Source of the DNA: Persicimonas caeni
GTDB lineage: Bacteria > Myxococcota_A > Bradymonadia > Bradymonadales > Bradymonadaceae
NCBI RefSeq assembly: GCF_006517175.1
Contig: NZ_CP041186.1
Location: 1,054,001-1,118,000, forward strand
DNA: 64,000 bases
Direction of reading: 5' to 3'
The notes below the pieces were generated by a model that saw nothing but the letters and a program-made list of their open reading frames with translations, had not been told where the DNA came from and did no database searches. Shown here in pieces: positions 1 to 9,168 of the stretch. Made by a program: the position numbers and the translations under genes. Each line of letters begins with the position of its first letter. The stretch's first letter is position 1.

Positions 1-2
1 GC

Positions 3-902
3 GCGCTCGACGCCAGGTCGGACGCAGTCGAGCTATTCGAGGGCGACTTGACGAAGGCTGATAGCCTGGAAGATGTCTGCGAGGGCGTCGACGCGCTGAT
101 TCACTGCGCGTGCGCCGTCAAAGGCACTTTCGACGAATCGCAGGAATCGAGCCATATTTTCATGGAGGTCAACGTCGAGGGCACGCGCAACCTCGCCGAG
201 CGCGCGGCCGACGCGGGCATCCGCATGGTCCACCTGTCGTCGACCGCCGCCATGGGTCCGGTCACCGACACTCGGGTCGACGAGACGACCGAATGCGTTC
301 CGCAGGCGCCCTACCAGATCTCGAAGCGCCAGGCCGAGTTGGCCCTGCTCGAGCTGCACGAGCAACGCGACCTCGACGTGGTCATCCTACGCCCCTGCTT
401 GATCTTGGGTCCCGGCAAAGACGGCGGTGAGCCCCTCAAGCTGTTCAATCTGGCGCGATTCGGGCTGTTTCCGAAGATCGGCGGCAAGATGACACAGACC
501 AAGCCCCTGGTGGACGTGCGCGATGTGGTCGCCGCGTGTGCCGCGGCGCTCGAGCGGGGGCGCACCGGCGAAGTTTATCTGATTCACTCCGACGGCGGGC
601 ACACCCTCGAAGAAATTCTGGAAGTGACGCGGCGGTTGGTCGGGTCGCGCCGAAGCGGCATCCCGATTCCCACACTGCCGGTACGAGTCGCCTCGCACGG
701 CTTCGAGGCGATGGCGGCAGCCATTCCGACCTTCAACCCGCCCATCACGCCGGGAAGGCTCGACTTGCTGCTCGCCGACCGCAACATCTCGGTCGCCAAA
801 GCGCGCCGCGAGCTCGGGTTCGACCCCAAAGAACAAGATCTGTACGAGATGCTCGGACGCACTTACGTGGGGTATGTGCGCGACGGCCAGCTCAATCCTT
901 GA
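3..902 (+). CDS. NAD(P)-dependent epimerase/dehydratase (extended SDR), 5'-truncated by window edge
   Basis: The reading frame is open from the window edge, so the N-terminal Rossmann glycine motif lies outside. What is visible is typical of extended short-chain dehydrogenases: a GDLTKADSL strand/helix junction, GVDALIHCA (end of beta-4), a VNVEGTRNL helix, the HLSSTAAMG strand, and the catalytic YQISK (Tyr-x-x-x-Lys). The C-terminal half holds a substrate-binding region (PLVDVRDVVAA). The family acts on nucleotide sugars, sterols or dihydroflavonols; the substrate cannot be read here. It precedes a glycosyltransferase by 71 bp in the same direction, which makes a sugar or lipid substrate plausible. 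A TTG at 48 is in frame but is internal to the fold, so it is not the start. Confidence 0.85.
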   Translation, partial: ALDARSDAVELFEGDLTKADSLEDVCEGVDALIHCACAVKGTFDESQESSHIFMEVNVEGTRNLAERAADAGIRMVHLSSTAAMGPVTDTRVDETTECVPQAPYQISKRQAELALLELHEQRDLDVVILRPCLILGPGKDGGEPLKLFNLARFGLFPKIGGKMTQTKPLVDVRDVVAACAAALERGRTGEVYLIHSDGGHTLEEILEVTRRLVGSRRSGIPIPTLPVRVASHGFEAMAAAIPTFNPPITPGRLDLLLADRNISVAKARRELGFDPKEQDLYEMLGRTYVGYVRDGQLNP

Positions 903-973
903 GTCGACAAAGGGCCGCCAAAGTAGACACCGTCCCGCCCCTGTTCTAGTATCGAAGCGACCTCAAGCCGTAC

Positions 974-2071
974 GTGTCCTCGATGAACGATAGCTCTACA
1001 GCCACCGACAGACTGGTGTCGGTCGTGGTCCCCTGTCTCAACGAAGTGGACAACGTGCCGATCATGGCCGCCAAGCTCGATGAAGTTTTGGTGGGGCTGT
1101 GCGGCTCGCGCGAGCATTTCGAGATCATCTTTGTCGACGACGGCTCGACCGACGGCACCAGCCAGGTGCTCGACGAGTTGGAGGACAACCACCCGGCGGT
1201 CGCGGTCGTGTCGTTCCGCCGAAACTTCGGCAAGGCCGCCGCGCTGCACGCCGGATTCGAACGCGCCCAAGGCGACCTGGTGGTCACGATCGACGGCGAT
1301 CTGCAAGACGATCCGAAAGAAATCCCCAGCCTGCTGGCCAAGCTCGATGAGGGCTACGACGTCGTCAGCGGCTGGAAGCGTGACCGCAAAGATCCGTGGA
1401 CGAAGAAACTTCCCTCGAAGGTCTTCAACCTTACTCTGCGCTCGTTCTCGGGCATCCCGTTGCACGACTACAACTGCGGGCTCAAAGCCTACCGACGTGA
1501 GGCGGTCGACGAGCTCAACCTCTACGGCGAATTGCACCGCTATATCCCGGTGCTCCTTCACTACGAGGGCTTTCGCGTCGCCGAGGTGCCCGTCAAGCAC
1601 CACCCCCGGCGGTTCGGCCAGTCAAAATACGGGCTCGAGCGGTTCACCCGCGGTTTTCTAGACATGCTCACGGTCATCCTGCTGACCCGCTACGCCACAC
1701 GGCCGCTGCACGCCTTTGGAGGCGTGGGGCTGATCGTGTCGGCCGCCGGCACGGGAGTCTTGATCTATTTAACGGTGCTCAAGCTCGCATACGGCATTGC
1801 ACTGGGCGACCGACCATTGCTGTTGCTGGGCATCTTGATGGTGCTCGTGGGCATCCAACTCGTGAGCACTGGCCTTCTGGGCGAGATGCTCGCCCGCTCT
1901 CAGCATGCGCGCCGCGGCGCCTATCAAGTCGTCGAGCGCCGCCAAAGCCCCTCGGAGCGCGCCCTTCAAACTCTGCGCCTCGAGACGCCCGTCGCGCTCG
2001 ACGAACCGAGCGATGTCGACCGAGTCGACGACGAGAAGCTCGACCCGGCCGTCACGTCGGCCTCCTCCTAA
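974..2071 (+). CDS. Family 2 glycosyltransferase, DPM1/GtrB-like, membrane-anchored
   Basis: The 365-aa protein starts with a GT-A nucleotide-sugar binding core: VSVVVPCLNE, then FVDDGSTDGT, then the metal-binding DGDLQDDP (DxD-type). The FGQSKYG segment and two hydrophobic C-terminal helices (about residues 245-275 and 280-305) are the layout of polyprenyl-phosphate glycosyltransferases of the DPM1/GtrB/ArnC type, which charge undecaprenyl phosphate with a sugar at the inner membrane. The acceptor is inferred from the family, not proven. A GTG at 974 and an ATG at 983 are both possible starts. The next gene begins 14 bp after the stop, so the two are probably cotranscribed. The C-terminal tail of about 60 residues after the last helix is polar and not recognised. 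Confidence 0.88.
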   Translation: MSSMNDSSTATDRLVSVVVPCLNEVDNVPIMAAKLDEVLVGLCGSREHFEIIFVDDGSTDGTSQVLDELEDNHPAVAVVSFRRNFGKAAALHAGFERAQGDLVVTIDGDLQDDPKEIPSLLAKLDEGYDVVSGWKRDRKDPWTKKLPSKVFNLTLRSFSGIPLHDYNCGLKAYRREAVDELNLYGELHRYIPVLLHYEGFRVAEVPVKHHPRRFGQSKYGLERFTRGFLDMLTVILLTRYATRPLHAFGGVGLIVSAAGTGVLIYLTVLKLAYGIALGDRPLLLLGILMVLVGIQLVSTGLLGEMLARSQHARRGAYQVVERRQSPSERALQTLRLETPVALDEPSDVDRVDDEKLDPAVTSASS

Positions 2072-2085
2072 CCCCAAATCTGCCG

Positions 2086-2889
2086 ATGACTCGAGACACC
2101 ACTGCCCCTGCACGCGAGCGTGAGCCCTACGGGATCACCTACGACCGCCTGCGCCTCGACTTGGTCTTCCAAGACCTTCTGTCGCGCTATCCTATCCAGA
2201 GCGTGCTCGAATACCCCGCCGAAGGTGCCAAGGCGATGCCCTCGATCTACAGTCTGGCGCTGGGCGCGCTCGGGTGTGACGTCACCCTGGTCAATCCGTC
2301 CGAGCAAGGACTCGACGTGTGGCGCGACCTCGGCCTCGAGGATCGCTTCTCGGTCGTCGAGGTCGACGACCTGACCGCGTCGGACCTCGACGCCGACCGG
2401 TACGACCTTGTCTGGAACTTTGTCAGTGTGGGGTTTCGCACAGACTTCGACCGGATTCTGGCAGAGATGAGCCGCGTGTCGCGCCGCTACGTAATGACGG
2501 TGCACTGCAACGCGTACAACCTGGGCTATCCTTGGCACCACTTTTTGCACTGGGCGCTGGGACTCGAGTGGACGCACGGCGAGACTGACTATTTCTGGCC
2601 GCACAAGGTACGGGGGGCCTACCGCGACGCCGGCGCCGAGCCGATCGACTTCGGACTCTTCGACATGCCAGGCTGGCCCGACCCGCCCGGGTTTCGCGAC
2701 GTGCGCCTGCACCTAAACGGCGGCGACGACGTCGAAGTTTTCGAGTGGAGTGCGCCGATTGCCAAATATTATGGCAAGGGCAAATTGCCGCCGCTGATGA
2801 ACATGCTCAGCTCCGTCGAGAGCAGCCGCGTGCCCCGGCCCATCCGCTATCTTTTCAGCCACCTCTTCTACGTGCTCGCGCGAGTATGA
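2086..2889 (+). CDS. Class I methyltransferase-like protein, divergent SAM motif
   Basis: This 267-aa protein has the strand order of a Rossmann-type methyltransferase: SVLEYPAEGAKAMPSIY where motif I should be, CDVTLVNPSE at the end of beta-2, FSVVEVDDLT, then DRYDLVWNFVSVGF (motif IV/post-I) and MSRVSRRYVMTVHCN. The glycine-rich motif I (GxGxG) is not preserved, so SAM binding is uncertain. A later segment rich in Trp, His and Tyr (YPWHHFLHWALGLEW) may form the substrate site. It lies 14 bp downstream of the glycosyltransferase and probably belongs to the same transcript. The role is probably in surface glycan or lipid modification, inferred only from context. Catalytic activity is not assured. 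Confidence 0.65.
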   Translation: MTRDTTAPAREREPYGITYDRLRLDLVFQDLLSRYPIQSVLEYPAEGAKAMPSIYSLALGALGCDVTLVNPSEQGLDVWRDLGLEDRFSVVEVDDLTASDLDADRYDLVWNFVSVGFRTDFDRILAEMSRVSRRYVMTVHCNAYNLGYPWHHFLHWALGLEWTHGETDYFWPHKVRGAYRDAGAEPIDFGLFDMPGWPDPPGFRDVRLHLNGGDDVEVFEWSAPIAKYYGKGKLPPLMNMLSSVESSRVPRPIRYLFSHLFYVLARV

Positions 2890-2935
2890 GACGACGGAGG
2901 GGCGCAATGTTCGCCGCCCCGAGCCCCCCGGTAAA

Positions 2936-2964
2936 TTGACACGGTGGGGGGCGGATGTTACGCT
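2936..2964 (+). promoter_or_regulatory. Candidate sigma-70 promoter of pilB
   Basis: A perfect TTGACA (2936-2941) is followed after 17 bp by TACGCT (2959-2964), about 140 bp upstream of the chosen pilB start and 47 bp after the stop of the preceding gene. The -10 box is weak (three of six consensus positions), so this is a candidate only. Confidence 0.4.
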
Positions 2965-3101
2965 CGCGAGCAGTAAAGGCTTCTGCCAACAACCTGAGTG
3001 TAGTCCGCCTCGTCGATAGGATGTCACTGCCATCGTATCGAGCCAGCGAGCACGGATCTGTGGTCTCAGCTTCATTCCAGCCAGCAAACGGCAGCAGATA
3101 T

Positions 3102-4823
3102 ATGTCGAACGACTCGAAGGACCGTCTCGGCGAACTTCTCTTGCGCGAAAAGGTGATCTCGCCCGAGCAGCTGCGCAAGGCTCAGCAACGCTCCAAGCGG
3201 GAGGGGAACCGGCTCGGCTACGAGCTGACGCGATTGGGCTATGTGGACGAAGGGGATCTGACTTCCTTTCTGAGCAAGCACTATGGCGTCCCCTCGGTGA
3301 GCCTGGCCGAGATCGACATCCCGGAGAATATCATCCAGTTGATCCCGCGCGAGGTGGCCGAGCGCCACCAGTGCATGCCAGTCAACCGCTCAGGGGCCAC
3401 ACTCGTGGTGGCGATGGCCGACCCGTCGAATATCTACGCCATCGACGACCTGAAGTTCATGACCGGCTACAATATCGAGGTCGTCGTTGCCAGCGAATCG
3501 GCCATCGAGGAGTCGATCAACCAGTACTATGGCGCCAAGAATGACATCGAGTACGACTACGATGAGATTCTTGGAGACCTCGACATCGACGAGGTCGACT
3601 ACGTCGATGACGACGACGGCGCCGTCGACGTCAACGACCTGGCCTCGGCCTCCGAGGACGCCCCGGTCATCCGACTGGTCAACTTGATCCTGGTCGACGC
3701 CATCAAGCGCGGCGCCTCCGATATTCACATCGAGCCGTACGAGAAAGACTTCCGCGTGCGCTTTCGTGTCGACGGCGTGCTCGACGAGGTGATGCGCCCG
3801 CCCATCAAGCTCAAGAACGCGATCACCTCGCGTATCAAGATCATGAGCAACCTGGACATCGCCGAGCGGCGACTGCCCCAGGACGGTCGTATCAAGCTGC
3901 GTATGGGACGCAACCGCGAGATGGATTTCCGCGTCAGCGTCTTGCCGACGCTGTTCGGCGAGAAGATCGTCTTGCGTCTGCTCGACAAGTCGAACTTGCA
4001 GCTCGACATGACCAAGCTGGGTTTCGAGCCCGAGCCGTTGCGCTGGTTCAAGACTGCCATTCACCAGCCCTACGGCATGTGTCTGGTCACCGGGCCGACC
4101 GGTTCGGGTAAAACGACCACCCTGTACTCGGCGTTGAGTGAACTCAACCAGGTCACCGAGAATATCTCCACAGCCGAAGACCCGGTCGAATTTAACCTGC
4201 AGGGTATTAACCAGTGCCAGATGCAGGAGTCCATCGGGCTGAACTTCGCCGCCGCCCTGCGCTCCTTTTTGCGCCAGGACCCCGACATCGTCATGGTCGG
4301 TGAGATTCGTGACTTCGAAACGGCCGAGATTTCCATCAAGGCCGCGCTTACCGGCCACATGGTCTTGAGCACGCTGCACACAAACGATGCCCCGAGCACG
4401 ATCAACCGTCTGCTCAACATGGGTATCGAGCCGTTCCTGGTGACCTCGGCGCTCAACGTCATCGTCGCTCAGCGTCTGGCGCGTCGCATCTGCCAAGACT
4501 GCAAAGAACCGTTCGACGTACCCAAAGAGACGCTCATCGATATGCAGGTGCCCGAGGACAAGCTCGACGCGACCATCTATCATGGGCGCGGTTGCCAGAC
4601 CTGCGGCGACTCGGGTTACAAGGGCCGCGTGGCGTTCTACGAGATCTTGCGCTGCAACGACGAGCTCAAAGAGTATATCCTGCAGGGGTACTCGACCGCC
4701 GAACTCAAAGCCGAAGCGATTCGCATGGGTATGGACACCCTGCGAATGGCGGGCATCAAGAAGATGCTCCAAGGCATCACCACTCCTGAGGAAGTGGTGC
4801 GAAACACGGCCCCGGACGGCTGA
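3102..4823 (+). CDS. pilB: PilB, type IV pilus extension ATPase
   Basis: Hexameric cytoplasmic ATPase that drives pilin assembly. The 573-aa protein has the N-terminal MshEN-type domain (DRLGELLLREKVISPEQLRKA and a repeat of it), then an acidic linker (Asp/Glu-rich, about residues 148-180), the GspE N2-like region with SDIHIEPYE, Walker A GPTGSGKTTT (Lys337), the Asp box, Walker B IVMVGEIRD, and the His box GHMVLSTLHTND. A tetracysteine zinc motif (CQDC and CQTC) near residues 465-505 separates it from PilT. An upstream in-frame start at 2955 would add 49 residues without family similarity, so the ATG at 3102 is preferred. The length fits PilB (about 560-570 aa). It is the first gene of the pilBTC-SR-A series. 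Confidence 0.97.
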   Translation: MSNDSKDRLGELLLREKVISPEQLRKAQQRSKREGNRLGYELTRLGYVDEGDLTSFLSKHYGVPSVSLAEIDIPENIIQLIPREVAERHQCMPVNRSGATLVVAMADPSNIYAIDDLKFMTGYNIEVVVASESAIEESINQYYGAKNDIEYDYDEILGDLDIDEVDYVDDDDGAVDVNDLASASEDAPVIRLVNLILVDAIKRGASDIHIEPYEKDFRVRFRVDGVLDEVMRPPIKLKNAITSRIKIMSNLDIAERRLPQDGRIKLRMGRNREMDFRVSVLPTLFGEKIVLRLLDKSNLQLDMTKLGFEPEPLRWFKTAIHQPYGMCLVTGPTGSGKTTTLYSALSELNQVTENISTAEDPVEFNLQGINQCQMQESIGLNFAAALRSFLRQDPDIVMVGEIRDFETAEISIKAALTGHMVLSTLHTNDAPSTINRLLNMGIEPFLVTSALNVIVAQRLARRICQDCKEPFDVPKETLIDMQVPEDKLDATIYHGRGCQTCGDSGYKGRVAFYEILRCNDELKEYILQGYSTAELKAEAIRMGMDTLRMAGIKKMLQGITTPEEVVRNTAPDG

Positions 4824-4908
4824 GCCTGCGCGCGCCGCCGCGCTTCAAGCACTCGAAACCTGCAGGGGCCAGGGGTCCCTGCGCTGACCCTCATCACGGC
4901 AGAGCCTC

Positions 4909-6042
4909 ATGGCGAACCTTCATCAGTTGCTCAAGATTATGGTCGACAAGGGATCCAGCGATCTCCACGTGACCGTTGGCTCCCCTCCTCAGTTGCGCAT
5001 CGACGGTACGCTCGTTCCGCTGAAGACCAAAAAGCTTTCACCGCAGGAGACTCGCCAGCTCTGCTACAGCGTGCTGACCGACTCCCAGAAGCAGAAATTC
5101 GAGACGGACAGCGAACTCGATCTGTCGTTCGGCGTCAAAGGCTTGAGCCGTTTTCGCGGCAACATCTTTATGCAGCGCGGCGCCGTCGCCGGAGTGTTCC
5201 GTAAGATTCCGTTCGAGATCTTGAACTTCAAAGAGCTCGGCCTGCCGCCGGTCGTCGGCTCACTGGCAGACAAGCCACGCGGCTTGGTGTTGGTGACCGG
5301 TCCGACCGGTTCGGGCAAATCGACCACGCTGGCCTCGATGATCAACAAGATCAACGAGGAGAAACGGCTGCACATCCTGACGATCGAAGATCCGATCGAG
5401 TACCTGCACCCGCACAAAAACTGCCTGGTCAACCAGCGAGAGGTCGGCGCCGACACCAACGGCTTCCAGACCGCCTTGCGCTACGTGCTGCGTCAGGATC
5501 CGGACGTCGTCCTCATTGGTGAGATGCGCGATCTCGAGACGATCGAGGCGGCGTTGACGATCAGTGAGACCGGCCACTTGGCGTTTGCCACCCTGCACAC
5601 CAACGGCTGTGTCCAGACGATCAACCGTATCATCGACGTCTTCCCGTCGCACCAGCAGGCGCAGGTGCGCGCCCAGCTTTCGTTCGTCCTCGAAGGCGTC
5701 ATCAGCCAGCAGCTCATCCCGCACGCCTCGGGCAACGGCCGAGCGGTCGCCGTCGAGGTGATGATTCCGACGCCGGCGATTCGCAACCTGATCCGCGAGG
5801 ACAAGGTCCACCAGATCTACAGTTCCATGCAGGTCGGCCAGTCGCGAAGCGCGATGCAGACGATGAACCAGTCGCTCTACAAGTTGCTTCGCGGCAACGA
5901 GATCACCATGCAGGACGCGCTGAGCCGCAGCACCGACCCCGACGAACTTCGCACGATGATCGACGAGGGGGGCGGCGCACCGAGCCGAGGCAAGAAGAAG
6001 AGCTCGCGCGGCGGCCGCAACTCCAAGATTCGTTACACCTGA
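4909..6042 (+). CDS. pilT: PilT, type IV pilus retraction ATPase
   Basis: The 377-aa secretion ATPase disassembles the pilus during retraction. Seen in order: a PAS-like N-domain beginning MANLHQLLKIMVDKGSSDLH, Walker A GPTGSGKST (Lys137), the Asp box (LTIEDPIEYLH), Walker B DVVLIGEMRD, the His box TGHLAFATLHTN, and the PilT-specific AIRNLIRE motif needed for retraction in studied PilT proteins. There is no tetracysteine zinc motif, as expected for PilT and unlike PilB. A basic Gly/Ser/Lys-rich tail (about the last 25 residues) is longer than in most PilT. The gene sits 85 bp after pilB and about 100 bp before pilC. Confidence 0.97.
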   Translation: MANLHQLLKIMVDKGSSDLHVTVGSPPQLRIDGTLVPLKTKKLSPQETRQLCYSVLTDSQKQKFETDSELDLSFGVKGLSRFRGNIFMQRGAVAGVFRKIPFEILNFKELGLPPVVGSLADKPRGLVLVTGPTGSGKSTTLASMINKINEEKRLHILTIEDPIEYLHPHKNCLVNQREVGADTNGFQTALRYVLRQDPDVVLIGEMRDLETIEAALTISETGHLAFATLHTNGCVQTINRIIDVFPSHQQAQVRAQLSFVLEGVISQQLIPHASGNGRAVAVEVMIPTPAIRNLIREDKVHQIYSSMQVGQSRSAMQTMNQSLYKLLRGNEITMQDALSRSTDPDELRTMIDEGGGAPSRGKKKSSRGGRNSKIRYT

Positions 6043-6074
6043 GAAAGCCCTCGCTCAGAAAAAGCACGCTTTTT

Positions 6075-6103
6075 TTGACAGGTTGGCCGCCGCATGGTCA
6101 ACT
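6075..6103 (+). promoter_or_regulatory. Weak candidate promoter upstream of pilC
   Basis: TTGACA (6075-6080) and TCAACT (6098-6103) are separated by 17 bp in the only sizeable gap between pilT and pilC. The -35 box is perfect and the -10 box poor. A run of A then T around 6058-6076 precedes it. It could give pilC-pilS-pilR a transcript of their own. Confidence 0.3.
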
Positions 6104-6143
6104 AGATCTGAATTGTACGCGAGATTGTCACTAGGATTGAGAC

Positions 6144-7352
6144 ATGCCCGTTTTCGTCTGGAAAGGAACCACTCCCTCGGGAGAACAGAAGTCCGGTGAG
6201 ATGAAAGCCACCGACGCCGCAGAGGTCCAGGACCGTCTGCGCCGCCAGGACATCAATCCTTCCAAGGTCAAAAAGAAATCCACCTCCAAAGGCATCAGCC
6301 TGGGAGGAGGTCGCGTCCCGCTCAAGAGCTTGGTCGTCTTTACGCGCCAGTTCGCCACCATGATCGACGCGGGCCTGCCCTTGGTGCAGTGTCTCGAGTT
6401 GTTGGGCAACGCCGAACCCCACAAGGGCTTCAAGAAGATCATTGGGGACATCAAAGCCGATATCGAGTCAGGCTCGACGCTGGCCGACGCCATGCGCAAG
6501 CACCCCGGCGCCTTCGACAACCTGTATACCAGCCTCATCGAGGCCGGCGAGGTCGCCGGTATTCTCGATACGATCATGAACCGGCTGGCCAACCAGATGG
6601 AAAAGGCCGCCAAGCTTCGACGAAAGATCAAGTCGGCGTTCACCTACCCGATCGCTGTTTCCGGTATCGCCGTCATCGTCGTCTTGGTCATGCTCTACAA
6701 GGTCATCCCGACCTTCCAAGCAATGTTCGCCGACATGGGCGGCGGTGAGCTTCCGGCGCCGACGCAAATCGTCATCAACCTGTCGGAGTTCGTGCAGTCG
6801 AACTTCCTCATCATCATCGGCGTCATCTTTGGCGCCATCGCGCTCATCAGCTTTATTCTGAAGTACGAGCCCACGCGGGCCGTCTTTGATCGGCTGATAC
6901 TCAAGGCACCGCTGTTCGGCCCCCTCGTGCGCAAGACCGCGGTTGCGCGTTTCACGCGTACCTTGGGCACGATGGTCTCCTCGGGTGTCCCCATCGTCGA
7001 CAGCCTCGAGATCGTCGCCAACACCTCCGGCAACATGACCGTTCAAAAGGCCATCTTGTATGTGCGAGAGCGCATCAGTGAAGGTCAGAACATGGTCGAT
7101 CCCTTGATGGAGACAGGCATCTTTCCGTCGATGGTCGTCCAGATGATCGGTGTCGGTGAGTCAACGGGTGCGCTCGACACCATGCTCACCAAGATCGCGG
7201 ACTTCTACGAAGAAGAAGTCGACGTCGCCGTCGAAAACCTCACCTCGCTGATGGAGCCGTTGATGATGGTCTTCCTCGGCGGCATCGTCGGTGGCTTGCT
7301 GATCGCGATGTACCTGCCCATCTTCACGATGGCCGGCAATATCAAAGGATAG
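6144..7352 (+). CDS. pilC: PilC, type IV pilus inner-membrane platform protein
   Basis: The 402-aa protein is the polytopic inner-membrane platform contacted by PilB and PilT. It shows a short N-terminal segment (MPVFVWKGTTPSGEQKSGEM) that is standard for GspF/PilC, then two homologous T2SSF domains (about residues 65-190 and 268-390). Each has the family signature (FTRQFATMIDAGLPL in the first, FTRTLGTMVSSGVPIVDSL in the second). The hydrophobic helices are at about 170-195, 218-240 and 373-395. The length matches the family. It lies between pilT and pilS in the order known from Myxococcus. Confidence 0.96.
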   Translation: MPVFVWKGTTPSGEQKSGEMKATDAAEVQDRLRRQDINPSKVKKKSTSKGISLGGGRVPLKSLVVFTRQFATMIDAGLPLVQCLELLGNAEPHKGFKKIIGDIKADIESGSTLADAMRKHPGAFDNLYTSLIEAGEVAGILDTIMNRLANQMEKAAKLRRKIKSAFTYPIAVSGIAVIVVLVMLYKVIPTFQAMFADMGGGELPAPTQIVINLSEFVQSNFLIIIGVIFGAIALISFILKYEPTRAVFDRLILKAPLFGPLVRKTAVARFTRTLGTMVSSGVPIVDSLEIVANTSGNMTVQKAILYVRERISEGQNMVDPLMETGIFPSMVVQMIGVGESTGALDTMLTKIADFYEEEVDVAVENLTSLMEPLMMVFLGGIVGGLLIAMYLPIFTMAGNIKG

Positions 7353-7401
7353 AGGCCGCAGTGCCGTCAGGGCCTGTCTCCTCTGTCGCGGCCGCATTTG
7401 A

Positions 7402-9168
7402 ATGAACGCGAACCCGCGAAACCACACCGAAATCAGCTTGCGCGAGCGGCTCGAAGGGCTTTTGGCCTTTCGAGCCGTTATCGTGACGGTATTGCTGGGC
7501 AGCTCGCTGGCGGTTGACGTCACCGCCCTCTCGAGCCTGTCCAACCCCAAAAATCTCACGCTCCTATCGCTGATCGTCGGCACCTACCTGCTGACGATCC
7601 TTTACGCCGTGGGGCTCCGGTACGTGTCGAACCTGCGCCTGCTGGCGTACCTGCAGATCGCGGGCGACACCCTGATCACGGCGATCTTGGTCACCGCCAC
7701 CGGCGGCCTCGATAGCCTGTTCGTCTTTCTATTCTACCTCAACATCATCAACGCCGCGGTGGTCACCGGGCGCAAGGCCGCCGCAGCCACGGCCACAGCG
7801 ACCGCAGGCGCGTTTATTTTTCTGGCGCTCGCCGCCTGGGAAGTCATCGAACTCCCCGGCATGGAAGCGATGCGCACGGCCCGCTCGCTGGGCGATCTGA
7901 TCTACGAGGTAGGCATTAACTCGGTCGCCGCCTACCTGGTCGCTGTTCTGGCGGGCTACCTCGCTCAACGCCTCGGCGAGGTGACCGGCGAACTCGAGCG
8001 CCAGCAGTCGAACGTTCAAGAGCTTCGAGCGCTCAACGCCAATATTCTGGCGAGCCTGAACAGCGGGCTGTTGACCGTCGACTCTGGCGGCGCGGTGATC
8101 TTCTTCAACCGCGCCGCCGAGACGATCACGGGCCGAAGCGCTGCTGAGGTTTATGGCAAGCGCCTCGACGATGTGTTCCCATCGCTCGCCGGCCGTCTGG
8201 CGCAAGCTGGAGGGGCACTCGAAAGCGATGCTCAGACATTCGCCTCGGAGTCGAAGATTGGGCACGAATCCCGCCTCGAAAGCATCTATGTGCGCCCCAA
8301 CGGCGAACAGGTGTATCTGGGCTTTTCGGTATCGTTGTTGCGTGACTCTCAGGATCAGGTCGCTGGACGCATCGTTATTTTCCAAGACCTGAGTGAAGTC
8401 AAAAAGCTCGAGCGCGAGAAGAAGCGCTCCGAGCGCCTCGCCGCAGTCGGACAACTCGCCGCGGCCATTGCACACGAAATCCGCAACCCGCTCGCCTCCA
8501 TCAGCGGTTCGGTCGAAATGCTCGAGTCGATCAGCGATCTCGACGAAGACGATGCCATGCTCATGCGTATCATCGTCCGTGAAGTCGATCGCCTCGACAA
8601 GCTCATCACCAGTTTTCTCGACTACAGTCGACCGCGCACCCTAGAGCGCACGCGGACTGATCTGATCGAGTTGATCCGTGACGTTCTCGGGCTTTTTCGA
8701 AATCGACCGGCATCCCAGATGGTGCCCGCCCACCTCGCTGCCGATGACGATCTGGAAGAAGCGCCCGCCCAAGTCGATCGTGAAGCCCTCCGCCAAGTGA
8801 TGTGGAACCTGCTGAACAACGCACGCGAGGCCATGGAGGAAAACCAGGCAGGCGGACAGATTCGGGTCTCGGTCAGCCGACACGGTAACCGCTGGGTTGT
8901 GGTCGTCGAAGACGACGGCCCCGGGATCTCGGCAGAGCTGTCCGAACGGATTTTCGAGCCATTCTTTACCACCAAAGAGACCGGCACCGGACTAGGGCTG
9001 GCCACGATTCACCGGCTTATCGAACAACACGATGGCAAGATCCACGTCGGCCGCGCCCAACACCTGAGCGGTGCCCGGTTCGAAGTCGAGTTACCGGCCG
9101 ACTTTGATGCCCCACCGCCAAATCAAGACTCGCTCAATCATCCAACTCCTACTATGATCGAGCCATGA
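7402..9168 (+). CDS. pilS: PilS, membrane sensor histidine kinase for pilin expression
   Basis: The 588-aa protein begins with about six hydrophobic helices (residues 20-200), the PilS membrane sensor that monitors pilin in the inner membrane in other bacteria. A PAS domain follows (about 210-325; LNSGLLTVDSGGAVIFFNRAAE), then the dimerisation/phosphoacceptor domain with AAIAHEIRNP (His358), then the HATPase with the N box NLLNNAREAM, G1 DDGPGIS, the F box EPFFTTKETGTG and G2 GLGLA. The stop overlaps the pilR start by 4 bp, giving translational coupling with its cognate regulator. A proline-rich C-terminal tail of about 25 residues is unremarkable. Confidence 0.95.
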   Translation: MNANPRNHTEISLRERLEGLLAFRAVIVTVLLGSSLAVDVTALSSLSNPKNLTLLSLIVGTYLLTILYAVGLRYVSNLRLLAYLQIAGDTLITAILVTATGGLDSLFVFLFYLNIINAAVVTGRKAAAATATATAGAFIFLALAAWEVIELPGMEAMRTARSLGDLIYEVGINSVAAYLVAVLAGYLAQRLGEVTGELERQQSNVQELRALNANILASLNSGLLTVDSGGAVIFFNRAAETITGRSAAEVYGKRLDDVFPSLAGRLAQAGGALESDAQTFASESKIGHESRLESIYVRPNGEQVYLGFSVSLLRDSQDQVAGRIVIFQDLSEVKKLEREKKRSERLAAVGQLAAAIAHEIRNPLASISGSVEMLESISDLDEDDAMLMRIIVREVDRLDKLITSFLDYSRPRTLERTRTDLIELIRDVLGLFRNRPASQMVPAHLAADDDLEEAPAQVDREALRQVMWNLLNNAREAMEENQAGGQIRVSVSRHGNRWVVVVEDDGPGISAELSERIFEPFFTTKETGTGLGLATIHRLIEQHDGKIHVGRAQHLSGARFEVELPADFDAPPPNQDSLNHPTPTMIEP